Origin: Streptomyces regalis | GTDB taxonomy: Bacteria; Actinomycetota; Actinomycetes; Streptomycetales; Streptomycetaceae | Length of the DNA stretch: 44,176 bases | Direction: 5' to 3' | Assembly: GCF_001509475.1 (NCBI RefSeq) | Contig: NZ_LLZG01000395.1 | Coordinates: forward strand, 1 to 44,176 | The notes under the pieces: model-generated | The model's input: only the letters and a program-made list of their open reading frames with translations | Told to the model about the DNA's origin: nothing | Database searches by the model: none | Part shown: one piece after another, positions 34,494 to 42,481 of the stretch | Position numbering within the stretch: the first letter of the stretch is position 1 | Layout: every line of letters begins with the position of its first letter | Made by a program: the position numbers and the translations under genes

Positions 34494-35042
34494 TCACCGC
34501 AGGTCGGCCGCGTATCCCGGAAGCACCCTGCGCAGGGCGCGCAGCGCATAGTACGCGCGGGACTTCACCGTACCGGGCGGAATACCCAAGGTTTCCGCGG
34601 CCTCCGCAACACTCGCCCCTTGGAAGTACACGAGCACCAGAACTTCACGGTGCTCCGGAGTGAGTGTCTTCACAGCCTCGCGTACATCGAGCATCTCCGC
34701 CGCCCGCTCGGCGTGGTCGGAGATCACCCGCGCGTTCTCCAGGATCGCGTCCCCGACCTCCGGCGGCCGCGCCTGCCGGGCCCGCCGCGCGTCGATCGCG
34801 AGCCGCCGCCCGACGGTCAGCAGCCAGGGCCGTACGGAGTCGAAGTCGTCGGCGCGCAGGGCCTCGGGATGCTGCCAGGCGCGCACCAGCGTTTCCTGCA
34901 CGAGGTCCTCAGCGCGCTGCCGGTCGCCGTCGCAGAGCCGGAGCAGGAGCGCGAAGAGGGGCCGGCCGTGCTCCCGCTGCAGTGCGGCGAGCTCGTGCTC
35001 GGCGGTCGTCGTCCCTTTGGTGAGGGTGGTTCCGGCCGTCAT
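34494..35042 (-). CDS. ECF-type RNA polymerase sigma factor
   Basis: Group IV sigma factor of 182 residues with region 2 (about 25-95: RQRAEDLVQETLVRAWQHPE, RPWLLTVGRRLAIDARRAR) and region 4 (about 120-175: LTPEHREVLVLVYFQGASVA, AAETLGIPPGTVKSRAYYAL). ATG 35042. The zinc anti-sigma gene two places downstream is the likely partner. It diverges from the CapA-like gene; the intergenic palindrome at 35133-35145 may be regulatory. The subgroup and stimulus are not evident. Confidence 0.93.
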   Translation of the reverse strand: MTAGTTLTKGTTTAEHELAALQREHGRPLFALLLRLCDGDRQRAEDLVQETLVRAWQHPEALRADDFDSVRPWLLTVGRRLAIDARRARQARPPEVGDAILENARVISDHAERAAEMLDVREAVKTLTPEHREVLVLVYFQGASVAEAAETLGIPPGTVKSRAYYALRALRRVLPGYAADLR

Positions 35043-35120
35043 GGCCGTATGGCATCGCAGGCGGCCGTTGTGGGACAGAGCACACGCACGGATCTGCGGC
35101 GGACGGTCGATCGCGTCGGC

Positions 35121-35145
35121 GAACGGTACGACGAACGGTCCGTTC
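35121..35145. promoter_or_regulatory. Operator-like repeat in the sigma/capA intergenic region
   Basis: GAACGG (35121-35126) is followed, 12 bases on, by a perfect palindrome GAACGG-T-CCGTTC (35133-35145). It lies about 80-100 bases upstream of the ECF sigma start and about 110 bases from the CapA-like start. The binding protein is unknown. Confidence 0.4.
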
Positions 35146-35253
35146 CGCCCAGCCGGGGCGCGCCGGACGGGCTAATGGAAGCCGCCGGATTGTTTGCGGG
35201 AGCGCCCCGTTTCATACGTATTGGTGGGTAATACGACCACACGGGGTGAGCTG

Positions 35254-36402
35254 ATGATTGCACGCAGTCGACTCGTGGCCCTCGCTCTGACGGCCGCTCT
35301 CGCCGCGGGCGCCGCCTGCCAGGCCAACGAACACAAGGCGTCGGGGCAACCAGGTGCCTCCGCCAAGGGCCCCCGCGGCTTCACGCTCGTCGCGTCCGGC
35401 GACATCCTCCCGCACACGTCGGTCATCGACCGCGCGCGCTTCGACGCGCGTGGCTCCGGCTACGACTTCCGCCCGATGTTCTCCGGTGTCGAACCCGTCG
35501 TCTCCCGCGCCGATCTGGCGCTGTGCCATATGGAGACGGTCTACGGCGAGGACGGCCAGTACACCGGCTACCCGACCTTCAAGTCCCCGCCGGAGGTGGC
35601 CAAGGGTGTCGCCGCCACCGGCTACGACGGCTGCTCCACCGCCTCCGACCACAGCCTCGACGACGGCGCCGCCGGCATCCTGCGCACCCTGAACGCCCTC
35701 GACAAGGCGCGCGTACGGCACACGGGGACGGCGCGCACCGAGGGCGAGGCGCGCTCCGTGAGGGTGCTGCGCGCGGGCCCGGCCAAGGTCGCGCACCTCG
35801 CGTACACGTACGGCGTCAACGGCTTCCCACTGCCGCCCGGGCAGCCCTGGGCGGTCAACCTCATCGACGAGAACAAGATCCTGGCCGACGCCCGCGCCGC
35901 CCGGAAAGGGGGCGCCGACGTGGTCGTCGTGTCGCTGCACTGGGGCACCGAATGGCAGGACGCCCCCGACGACGTGCAGTTGACCCTCGCCCGCGACCTC
36001 ACGGCCGCCCGCGCCGACGACCGCCCCGCCATCGACCTGATCCTCGGCACCCACGCCCATGTCCCGCAGGCGTACGAGAAGGTCAACGGGACCTGGGTGG
36101 TCTACGGCATGGGCGACCAGGTGGCCGGCGCGATGTACAACGATCAGGGCGTCCAGGACCCGCGCGGCAACCAGTCCACCCTCGGCCGCTTCACCTTCAC
36201 CGAGCCCGACGAGCCCGGCGGCCGCTGGGAGGTGTCGAAGGCCGAGTTCATCCCGCAGCTGTTCGACATCGACGCCGGCCGGGTGATCAACCTCAACCGG
36301 GCGCTCGCCCAGGGCGCCGAACTGCGCGGTGTACGGGACCGGATCCGGGACATCGTGCTGAGCCGGGGTGCGGCCAAGGATGGGCTCACCATGGGGGAGT
36401 AG
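35254..36402 (+). CDS. Secreted CapA-family (PGA_cap) metallophosphatase-fold protein
   Basis: Member of the family named for CapA of poly-gamma-glutamate capsule synthesis; in Streptomyces no capsule role is known. From ATG 35254 (GGGGTGAG upstream) the 382-residue protein has a signal peptide ending near GAAC, possibly a weak lipobox. Metal-site motifs of the calcineurin-like fold follow: ASGDILPH, CHMET, TASDHSLDDG, SLHWGTEW and LGTHAHVPQ. A GTG 20 codons upstream would spoil the leader. No capB or capC gene is nearby. It ends one base from the convergent MarR gene. Confidence 0.87.
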   Translation: MIARSRLVALALTAALAAGAACQANEHKASGQPGASAKGPRGFTLVASGDILPHTSVIDRARFDARGSGYDFRPMFSGVEPVVSRADLALCHMETVYGEDGQYTGYPTFKSPPEVAKGVAATGYDGCSTASDHSLDDGAAGILRTLNALDKARVRHTGTARTEGEARSVRVLRAGPAKVAHLAYTYGVNGFPLPPGQPWAVNLIDENKILADARAARKGGADVVVVSLHWGTEWQDAPDDVQLTLARDLTAARADDRPAIDLILGTHAHVPQAYEKVNGTWVVYGMGDQVAGAMYNDQGVQDPRGNQSTLGRFTFTEPDEPGGRWEVSKAEFIPQLFDIDAGRVINLNRALAQGAELRGVRDRIRDIVLSRGAAKDGLTMGE

Positions 36403-36403
36403 G

Positions 36404-36877
36404 TCAGTCCACGTCCACGTGGTCGAAGGTCTTCAGCATCTCCTTCAGTACGCGCATGCACGCCCGCAGCTCGGCTTCGGTCAGATCGCCGCCGACCTGC
36501 CGGTTCAGGGCGTGCTCGCGCGCGAGGATCGCGGTGATGACGGCCTCGCCCTCCTCCGTGATCCGGATCAGCGAGGACCGCTGGTGCGCGGGATTGGGGG
36601 TGGCCTCGACCCAGCCCCTGGCCACCGCGTCGTTGACCATCCGCTGTACGAACTGCCGGGTCAGCGTCATGACCCGGCCCATCTGGGGCACCGTCATGGG
36701 TCCGTACCTGTGCAGCAGTGTCAGCACGGAGCGCACGCCGACGGACACCCCCTCGATCTCCTCGCCCTGCTCGAGCTTGCGCAGGCCGCGCCGGTAGAGC
36801 GCGCCGATCAGGTCGAACACCTCGCTGATCCGGTGGCCGAGATCGTCGGGTGGCAGCGGTGCATCGGTGTCATTCAC
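36404..36877 (-). CDS. MarR-family transcriptional regulator
   Basis: 157-residue winged-helix repressor: SVRSVLTLLHRYGPMTVPQM, GRVMTLTRQFVQRMVNDAV as the recognition helix, and the wing HQRSSLIRITEEGEAV. Start at GTG 36877; no ribosome site precedes it, so the message may be leaderless. It diverges from an alpha/beta hydrolase gene with only 57 bases between the starts. Both starts are next to copies of TGACACCTTGGTTGYCA, making autoregulation and control of the hydrolase very likely. The ligand is unknown. Confidence 0.9.
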   Translation of the reverse strand: MNDTDAPLPPDDLGHRISEVFDLIGALYRRGLRKLEQGEEIEGVSVGVRSVLTLLHRYGPMTVPQMGRVMTLTRQFVQRMVNDAVARGWVEATPNPAHQRSSLIRITEEGEAVITAILAREHALNRQVGGDLTEAELRACMRVLKEMLKTFDHVDVD

Positions 36878-36887
36878 CCGGCCATCA

Positions 36888-36940
36888 TGACACCTTGGTT
36901 GCCAAAATCGCCGAAGGATGACACCTTGGTTGTCATGACA
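36888..36940. promoter_or_regulatory. Twin MarR operators overlapping divergent starts
   Basis: TGACACCTTGGTTGCCA (36888-36904) and TGACACCTTGGTTGTCA (36919-36935) are direct copies 31 bases apart, about three helical turns. The second has TGACA/TGTCA inverted arms and runs into a perfect TGTCATGACA palindrome (36931-36940) that includes the hydrolase start codon. Binding at both would block both divergent promoters. Confidence 0.75.
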
Positions 36941-37750
36941 GTTGCTTCGGAACTGAGCACCTTCGCCTCCACCGACGGCGACCTCGGCTACCTCGACACC
37001 GGATCCGGGGACCTGGTGGTCCTCCTGCACTCCGGGTACGTCGACCACCGGGTGTGGCACAACCAGATCCCGGCCCTCGCCGCCGAACACCGCGTGATCG
37101 CCCCGGACGTACGGGGCCACGGCTCCTCCGCCAACGCGACCCGGCCGTTCCGCTGGGCCGACGACCTGGCCGGCCTGCTGCGCCACCTCGACGCGGGGCC
37201 CGCGGTTCTCGTCGGCCTGTCGATGGGCGGGCTGATCGCCACCAACACCGTGCTGGAGTACCCGGAACTCGTCCGCGCGGTGGTCACCTGCGGTGCCGCG
37301 ACCGGAGAGTTCCAGTACACGGACCCCTGGACCCGCGAGATCCAGGCCGGGATGGCGCGCACGCTGGCCGAAGGGGACCTAGAAGGCTGGCTCGGCTTCT
37401 TCGTGCAGGTCGTACCCGGCCCGTACCGGACCATCGACGACGTCGACCAGGACATCCTGCGCCTGGTGCGGGAGCTGGCCTGCGGCACACTCGCCAAGCA
37501 CACGCCCGGCGAGAAGGACTGGCTCGTGCCTGTGACCGACACCTTCGCCCGGGCGTCGGAGATCGCCGTCCCCCTGCTCACCCTCAACGGCGGCCTGGAA
37601 CCCGCCGACATGCTCGCCGCGGCCGAACGGCTCGCCGCCACCGTCCGCGACGGCCGAGCCGAGGTCGTCAGCGGCGTCGGCCACTACCCGAACCTGGAGA
37701 AGCCGGAGGTCTTCAACCGGATCCTGGCCGAGTTCCTGCACACTCTCTGA
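36935..37750 (+). CDS. Alpha/beta-hydrolase under MarR control
   Basis: 271-residue single-domain hydrolase. The nucleophile elbow is GLSMGG with Ser96; the oxyanion HSGYV follows strand 3 near 32; the catalytic His is in GVGHYPNLE near 251; the acid is probably in the NGGLEPAD segment, where the usual G-x-x-D is altered. No signal peptide. ATG 36935 has no ribosome site and lies inside an operator palindrome, so a leaderless message is likely. Substrate unknown; 3-oxoadipate enol-lactonase-like or ester hydrolase activity is typical of such proteins. Confidence 0.88.
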   Translation: MTVASELSTFASTDGDLGYLDTGSGDLVVLLHSGYVDHRVWHNQIPALAAEHRVIAPDVRGHGSSANATRPFRWADDLAGLLRHLDAGPAVLVGLSMGGLIATNTVLEYPELVRAVVTCGAATGEFQYTDPWTREIQAGMARTLAEGDLEGWLGFFVQVVPGPYRTIDDVDQDILRLVRELACGTLAKHTPGEKDWLVPVTDTFARASEIAVPLLTLNGGLEPADMLAAAERLAATVRDGRAEVVSGVGHYPNLEKPEVFNRILAEFLHTL

Positions 37751-37757
37751 CGCACCG

Positions 37758-37931
37758 TCACCCGGGGGCGGAGCAACTGAGATCGTTCGCCACCAACGAG
37801 TCCGGCGCGAGCCGCAGCCACACGGTCCCACGCCGCGCCGGATCACCGTGCAGAGAGCGCACGAAGCGCTCGTCCCACCGGCCTTCGTCCGCTCCCGGAC
37901 AGCGGACGAGCTTGCGCCGCCCCCGCGAGGT
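37758..37931 (-). pseudogene. Possible gene remnant between hydrolase and stress protein genes
   Basis: A 57-codon open stretch on the minus strand reads like protein ([12 protein letters not shown], then [20 protein letters not shown]) and ends in TGA at 37758, but it has a TAG just upstream at 37932-37934 and no start codon with a ribosome site. It may be the tail of a deleted gene. I do not recognise the family. No other gene fits in 37751-37939. Confidence 0.25.
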
Positions 37932-37939
37932 CTACGCCA

Positions 37940-38401
37940 CTACGGCACCACCGTCACCGGCCACCGCCCCGCCTTCACCAACCGCACCGCGACGGAACCC
38001 ACGATCCGGTGCCCGGCCTGCTCCGAGGCGCCCACCACCACGGCGTCGGCCTTCAGGTCGTCGGCCGCCGTCACCAGGCCGTTGTAGGGGTCGCCGCGGA
38101 AGGTGTGGAACTCCCAGCGGACGTCGAATATCCCCTTGACCCGCTCGGTCGCGTCCCGGATCTGGGCGATCAGATCCTCGGCGATCTCGTCGGTGGCCTC
38201 CGCGACCGGCGCCCCGAGAGCCGCGCCCGCCGACATCACCGGCTGCACGTACACGACGGCGAGCAGCGCGTGCTGCCGTCGGGCGAGGCCACCGGCGTAG
38301 GCCGCCGCGCGCAGCGAGGAGTCGGAGCCGTCCACCCCGACCACGATGACCTTGGGCCCGTCCGTGCCCCGCTCGAACTGGTGCGAGTGCTGTTCCGTCA
38401 C
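37940..38401 (-). CDS. Universal stress protein (UspA family)
   Basis: 153-residue single Usp domain: [16 protein letters not shown] at the N-terminal strand, [12 protein letters not shown] in the fourth, and [20 protein letters not shown] at the ATP-loop end. The G-2x-G-9x-G(S/T) nucleotide motif is only partly kept ([13 protein letters not shown]), so ATP binding is possible but not certain. GTG start at 38401 without a strong ribosome site. It diverges from the lysX remnant. Confidence 0.9.
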   Translation of the reverse strand: MTEQHSHQFERGTDGPKVIVVGVDGSDSSLRAAAYAGGLARRQHALLAVVYVQPVMSAGAALGAPVAEATDEIAEDLIAQIRDATERVKGIFDVRWEFHTFRGDPYNGLVTAADDLKADAVVVGASEQAGHRIVGSVAVRLVKAGRWPVTVVP

Positions 38402-38489
38402 GGCACGGAGGCTATCGGAAGCCGCAGGTCCGGCCGCCGGGCGGGGCGCTCGACGGGCGAGGACGCCGAGGGCTTCCTACAGTCGGAAC

Positions 38490-39889
38490 ATGAGTGCCAC
38501 CGTGGAGGCCGTCCCCGACAAGGACACCACGGGCCCGATACGGGCGCCCGGGAACGGCCTCCTCAGCAGGGCGCCGGAGGGTTTCGCGACCTTCTTCGGC
38601 GCCCTGGGACTGCTGTGCGTCCTGCTGGTCCTCGTCCCACCGCTGCGCACCGCGCTCCGCCCAAGAATAGGGGCACTCGCGGAACGGACCGCGTCCCGCG
38701 ACCACCGAAGGACTGCCCTCGCTGGCGGCACTCGGCCTCGACGGAGGGGACGAGGCCGGGGCGGCCGGGCCGGATGCGGGCCTGCCCGAGCAGGTCCGCA
38801 TCCGGCACCACACCCTCGACCGGCTGCGCGCCGACGGCATCGACCCCTACCCGGTGGGCGTCCCGGCCCGCACCCACGTCCTCGCCGACGTCGGAGCGGG
38901 CGAGCAGGTCACCGTCGCCGGCCGGATCATGCTCGTGCGCGACTTCGGCGGCCTCGTCTTCGCCGTGCTGCGCGACTGGTCCGGCGACCACCAACTCGCC
39001 CTCACCCGCAAGGACACCGGCGCCGCCCTCGACCGCTTCACCGCCGACACCGACATCGGCGACCTCATCACCGCCACCGGACTGGCCGGCGTCAGCGACA
39101 AGGGCGAGCCGACCGTCTTCGTCACCTCCTGGCAGCTGCTGGGCAAGTGCCTGCGACCCCTGCCCGACAAACGCCGCGGCCTCGCCGACCCCGAGGCGAA
39201 GGTCCGCATGCGCTACCTCGACCTGGTCTCCAGCCCCGCCGCCCGCGACGTGGTCCGCGCCCGCTCCACCGCCGTCCAGGCCCTGCGCCAGGGCCTGTTG
39301 GAGCGCGGCTTCCTCGAGGTCGAGACGCCGATGCTGCAACAGATCCACGGCGGCGCCAACGCCCGCCCTGGGCGCGATCTCCGAGGTGCTGGGGGAGGAG
39401 ATCGACGCCGACACGGAGCTGCTCAGGCTGCACCGGTACTGCGACCGCACGGGCGTGCCGTACACGGCCGACGACGGCCATGGCGACGTCGTCCTGGAGA
39501 TGTACGAGCGGCTCGTCGAGGAGCAGACCCGGCTTCCTACCTTCTACAAGGACTTCCCCACCGACGTCTCCCCGCTCACCCGCCGGCACCGGGGGGACCC
39601 GAGGCTCGCCGAGCGCTGGGACCTCGTCGCCTTCGGCACCGAACTCGGCACCGCCTACTCCGAGCTCACCGACCCCGTCGAACAGCGCGGCCGCCTCACC
39701 GCCCAGTCCCTGCTCGCCGCCGACGGGGACCCCGAGGCGAGGGAACTCGATGAGGACTTCCTCGACGCCCTCGAGTACGCCATGCCGCCCACCGGCGGCC
39801 TCGGTATCGGCGTCGACCGACTGGTCATGTTCCTCACCGGCCTGACGATCCGTGACACCCGGCCCTTCCCGCTGGTGCGACGCCGCTGA
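38490..39889 (+). pseudogene. lysX: Decayed lysX (lysylphosphatidylglycerol synthase/lysyl-tRNA synthetase)
   Basis: Three pieces of one LysX-type protein lie in three different frames. Frame A (38490 to about 38690) gives the N-terminal membrane segment [14 protein letters not shown] and [18 protein letters not shown]. Frame B (about 38690-39370) gives the tRNA-synthetase OB-fold and class II motif 1 ([20 protein letters not shown]). Frame C (39371-39889) gives the C-terminal part with class II motif 3 ([15 protein letters not shown]). The lysyltransferase domain between A and B, and the stretch with class II motif 2 between B and C, are missing, and each junction shifts the frame. About 465 codons remain of roughly 1,100 usual ones. 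Neither activity should survive. An assembly error is unlikely to make two large clean losses. Confidence 0.85.
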
Positions 39890-40004
39890 AACCCCGTCAC
39901 AGGACCGCGGCCGCCGCCACCGGGGTGGTCCGGTCGGGCGTTTTCCTGCCGCCGTCCCGGTGCCGGCGTGGTGCGTCGGTCGCTCACCGGGCGACTGATG
40001 ATTC

Positions 40005-40850
40005 ATGACGAAGGATCAGTCGCTCACAGGTCTGCTCACGCGACGCCGCGCGCTGCTCGCCGGTGCCGCCGCCGTCGGAGCCGCCGGCACCGCCGGACTG
40101 TTCGCGACGGTCACGGGCGAGAAGCCGATCCGGCCCGCCCCCGCCGCGGGCCCGCAGACACACCGCGCGCTCAAGCCCTCCGCCTACCGCCTGGAGCCCC
40201 TGACGGGTTACGGCCCGCCCCGCGCGGCGCCCCGCCGGGTCCTCGTACGGCGCCGGCCGTTCCTGCGCGTCTCGGGACGGGGCCGCACCATCGTGCTGAC
40301 CTTCGACGACGGACCCGACCCCCGCTACACGCCGCACATCCTGGACACCCTGCGCGAGTACGACGTCCGCGCGATGTTCTTCGTGTGCGGCGAGATGGTC
40401 GCCGACAACAAGGAGCTCGTGGCGCGGATGGCCGACGAGGGCCACGTCGTCGGCAACCACACCTGGTCCCACCCGCTGCTCACCCGCCTCAGCCGCGGCC
40501 GGATCCGCGCCGAGATGGAGCGCACCTGCGATGTCGTCGAGGAGACGTACGGCGAACGCCCCGCCTGGTTCCGCGCGCCCTACGGTGCCTGGAACCGCGC
40601 GACCTTCCAACTCGGCGCCGAGCTGGGCATGGAACCGCTGGCCTGGACCATCGACACCCTCGACTGGACCACCCCCGGCACCGGCACGATCATCCACCGG
40701 GTGGCGAACGGCGCCGCCCCCGGCGTCGTGGTGCTCTCGCACGACGCCGGGGGCGACCGCTCCCAGAGTGTCCGCGCCCTGCGCGCCTATCTGCCGCGGC
40801 TGCTGGACTCCGGCTATTTCGTCACCGTCCCGGAACGGAAATACCGCTGA
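40005..40850 (+). CDS. Secreted polysaccharide deacetylase (NodB domain, CE4)
   Basis: Metal-dependent deacetylase acting on N-acetylated glycans such as chitin or peptidoglycan. 281 residues with a Tat-like leader (LTRRRALLAGAAAVG). The NodB domain (about 93-278) has all five CE4 motifs: TFDDGPD with D101 and metal ligand D102, NHTWSH with H152 and H156, RAPYGAW, the TLDWTTP motif and VVLSHDAGG. ATG 40005 has only a weak ribosome site. It converges on the sortase gene 29 bases away. A role in cell-wall modification is likelier than a role in the N-glycan locus, given the distance. Confidence 0.92.
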   Translation: MTKDQSLTGLLTRRRALLAGAAAVGAAGTAGLFATVTGEKPIRPAPAAGPQTHRALKPSAYRLEPLTGYGPPRAAPRRVLVRRRPFLRVSGRGRTIVLTFDDGPDPRYTPHILDTLREYDVRAMFFVCGEMVADNKELVARMADEGHVVGNHTWSHPLLTRLSRGRIRAEMERTCDVVEETYGERPAWFRAPYGAWNRATFQLGAELGMEPLAWTIDTLDWTTPGTGTIIHRVANGAAPGVVVLSHDAGGDRSQSVRALRAYLPRLLDSGYFVTVPERKYR

Positions 40851-40879
40851 CGGCTCCCGACCGCCCGGCCGGGGAAATC

Positions 40880-41551
40880 TCAGCGGACCTCGACCAGGCT
40901 GGCGAAAGCGACGACATTCCCGTCATAGCCGGTCTGCTTGGAGAAACCGCCGCCACAGGTGATGACCCGCAATTCGGCACTCCCCTTGGAAGCGTAGACC
41001 CGGTCGCCGGGGAAATCGTTCTTCTGGAACACCTCGATGCCGTAGACCTCGAAAACGGCCGTCTTTCCGTCCTGCCGGACGACTTCGACGCGATTTCCTT
41101 TCTGCAGGCCCCCGAGAGCGTAGAACACGGCGGGTCCCTGATTGTTGTCGACATGTCCGACGACCACCGCCGTGCCCTTCTCACCGGGGGAGACGGAGCC
41201 GGTGAACCAACCCGCCAGATTCGGGTCCTCCGGCGGCGGCGCGCCGACCCAGCCGTCCACATCCAGACCGACCGGGATCACCGGCGCGTCCACCTGGATC
41301 CCGGGGATCCTGACCCGGTCCGGCAGGGCATACGGCAGCGGCTGCACGGCCCTGGCGAAGATGCCGCCGGGCACCTGACGGTCCGCCGCGGCCGCCGTCG
41401 CGGGCTGCGGCGGACCCACGTCGAACTCCCCCGAACCATTGCGAATGAGTGCGAGGCCGGTGAGCAGAACAAGCGCTATCACGCCCCAAGGAGCGCGCTT
41501 CTTCCTGCGCTCCTCCTCTTCGGCCAGTTCGGCCAGTTCGGACGCAGACAT
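40880..41551 (-). CDS. Class F sortase
   Basis: Membrane-anchored transpeptidase that attaches surface proteins. 223 residues: charged N-terminus, one membrane helix at about 21-37, a stalk and the sortase barrel (about 75-223). Catalytic H133 (VVGHVDN) and C199 (ITCGGGF) are in place. The segment after the cysteine reads TGYDGNVVAFA, and I do not see an Arg at the position I would expect for the third catalytic residue, which deserves a check by alignment. ATG 41551. It diverges from a small surface protein gene and lies near a second, related one at 42482, both plausible partners. Confidence 0.9.
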   Translation of the reverse strand: MSASELAELAEEEERRKKRAPWGVIALVLLTGLALIRNGSGEFDVGPPQPATAAAADRQVPGGIFARAVQPLPYALPDRVRIPGIQVDAPVIPVGLDVDGWVGAPPPEDPNLAGWFTGSVSPGEKGTAVVVGHVDNNQGPAVFYALGGLQKGNRVEVVRQDGKTAVFEVYGIEVFQKNDFPGDRVYASKGSAELRVITCGGGFSKQTGYDGNVVAFASLVEVR

Positions 41552-41881
41552 TCGACTTCCCCTCTCGACGCGGCCGTCGCCACGTCATTCGCGCATACGA
41601 GAACGCTAAGTCCCGCGCGCGCAACCGGCGACGGGGCGGATACGAACGGGTGGCCCGACTCCCTTCGGTGCGCCATCCGAGTTGCCTCCGGCAGGAAAAT
41701 TCTGACGGTCCGTGACCTGCGGCAATATCCGATTGTGGGCCTATGGGGCGGCGCATCCTCTCACCAGGACGGACCATCGCCGAAATGCGGCCCGGGGCAC
41801 GGCATCTGAGGGTCTTTCTGGGAGGTGCTTTCTCGCCGATCGACCGGGGACGGTTCCCGGGGCGCCTTCCGCGGAGGAACC
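41552..41881. other. Gene-free region between sortase and surface protein genes
   Basis: 330 bases without a credible gene. It must hold the divergent promoters of the sortase and of the gene at 41882. On the minus strand TAGCGTTC (41608-41601) lies 50 bases before the sortase start and recurs before the related gene at 42988. On the plus strand TTCTGA about 17 bases before CAATAT (near 41698-41726) is a weak promoter match. No long inverted repeat or mobile-element end was seen. Confidence 0.6.
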
Positions 41882-42376
41882 ATGCGTACTACTCGTGCCC
41901 TGGCGGCCGCTGCCACCGCGGTCGCCGCTCTCGGACTCGCCGCCCCGGCGGCCGCCGCTCGGGACGGCATGATCGGCCCGAGCAACATCGTCGCTCTGCC
42001 CAGTGTCATCGCACGCGGCGGGCAGCTGACCATCACCGTCGACGGCTGCCCGCAAGGCGGCACCGCGACCTCGGATGCCTTCCGGCCCACGCAGTTGACC
42101 CCGGTCGGCGGCAGCACGGCCAAGGGCACCGCGACCATCGACAGAAACGCGAGGCCGGGTGCGCACAGCATCACGGTCACCTGCACAGGCGCCGGCCGCC
42201 CCCTGACCAATCCGAACGCCTTCACCGTCATCGGCGGCGTCCGCGGCGGTCTCGGCGGCAGCAGCTCCACGGGCGCGACGCCGACCGACATGGCCATCGG
42301 AGGTGGGCTCATCGCCTTGGCCGTCGTCGGTGGCGGGGTGTTCTGGATGCGCCGACGGTCCGAGAAGCGGGTCTGA
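41882..42376 (+). CDS. Small secreted protein with C-terminal membrane anchor
   Basis: 164 residues: signal peptide ending near AAA (25), a beta-rich domain (about 28-118) with two Cys in DGCPQGG and VTCTGAG that could pair, a Gly/Ser linker, one membrane helix (about 137-157) and an Arg-rich tail (MRRRSEKRV). This is the layout of a sortase substrate, but no LPxTG-type pentapeptide is present; the closest is SSSTGATP. Start ATG 41882 with GGAGGA upstream. It is a paralogue of the protein at 42482-42988 (PSVIARGGQLTITVDGCPQ versus PSTVEPGGQVKLRATGCDQ). Function unknown. Confidence 0.85.
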   Translation: MRTTRALAAAATAVAALGLAAPAAAARDGMIGPSNIVALPSVIARGGQLTITVDGCPQGGTATSDAFRPTQLTPVGGSTAKGTATIDRNARPGAHSITVTCTGAGRPLTNPNAFTVIGGVRGGLGGSSSTGATPTDMAIGGGLIALAVVGGGVFWMRRRSEKRV

Positions 42377-42409
42377 GCTGCTGCCCGTGGAGACATGCCG
42401 CACGTTCAT

Positions 42410-42461
42410 CACAGACCTTCGCCCCGGCCCCCTCCAAGGGGGACCGGGGCGAAGGTCTGTG
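42410..42461. terminator. Strong bidirectional terminator
   Basis: A near-perfect 52-base hairpin: an 18-base outer stem (CACAGACCTTCGCCCCGG paired with its complement) continues into CCCCCT/AGGGGG with one bulged A and a 3-base loop. It sits between the convergent paralogous genes and can end both transcripts. Confidence 0.92.
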
Positions 42462-42481
42462 CGGGCGGGTGACTGACGGTG

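Noticed and set aside
38490..39889. Intact shortened lysyl-tRNA synthetase
   Set aside because: The coding signal changes frame twice and class II motif 2 is missing, so no single start can give a working synthetase.
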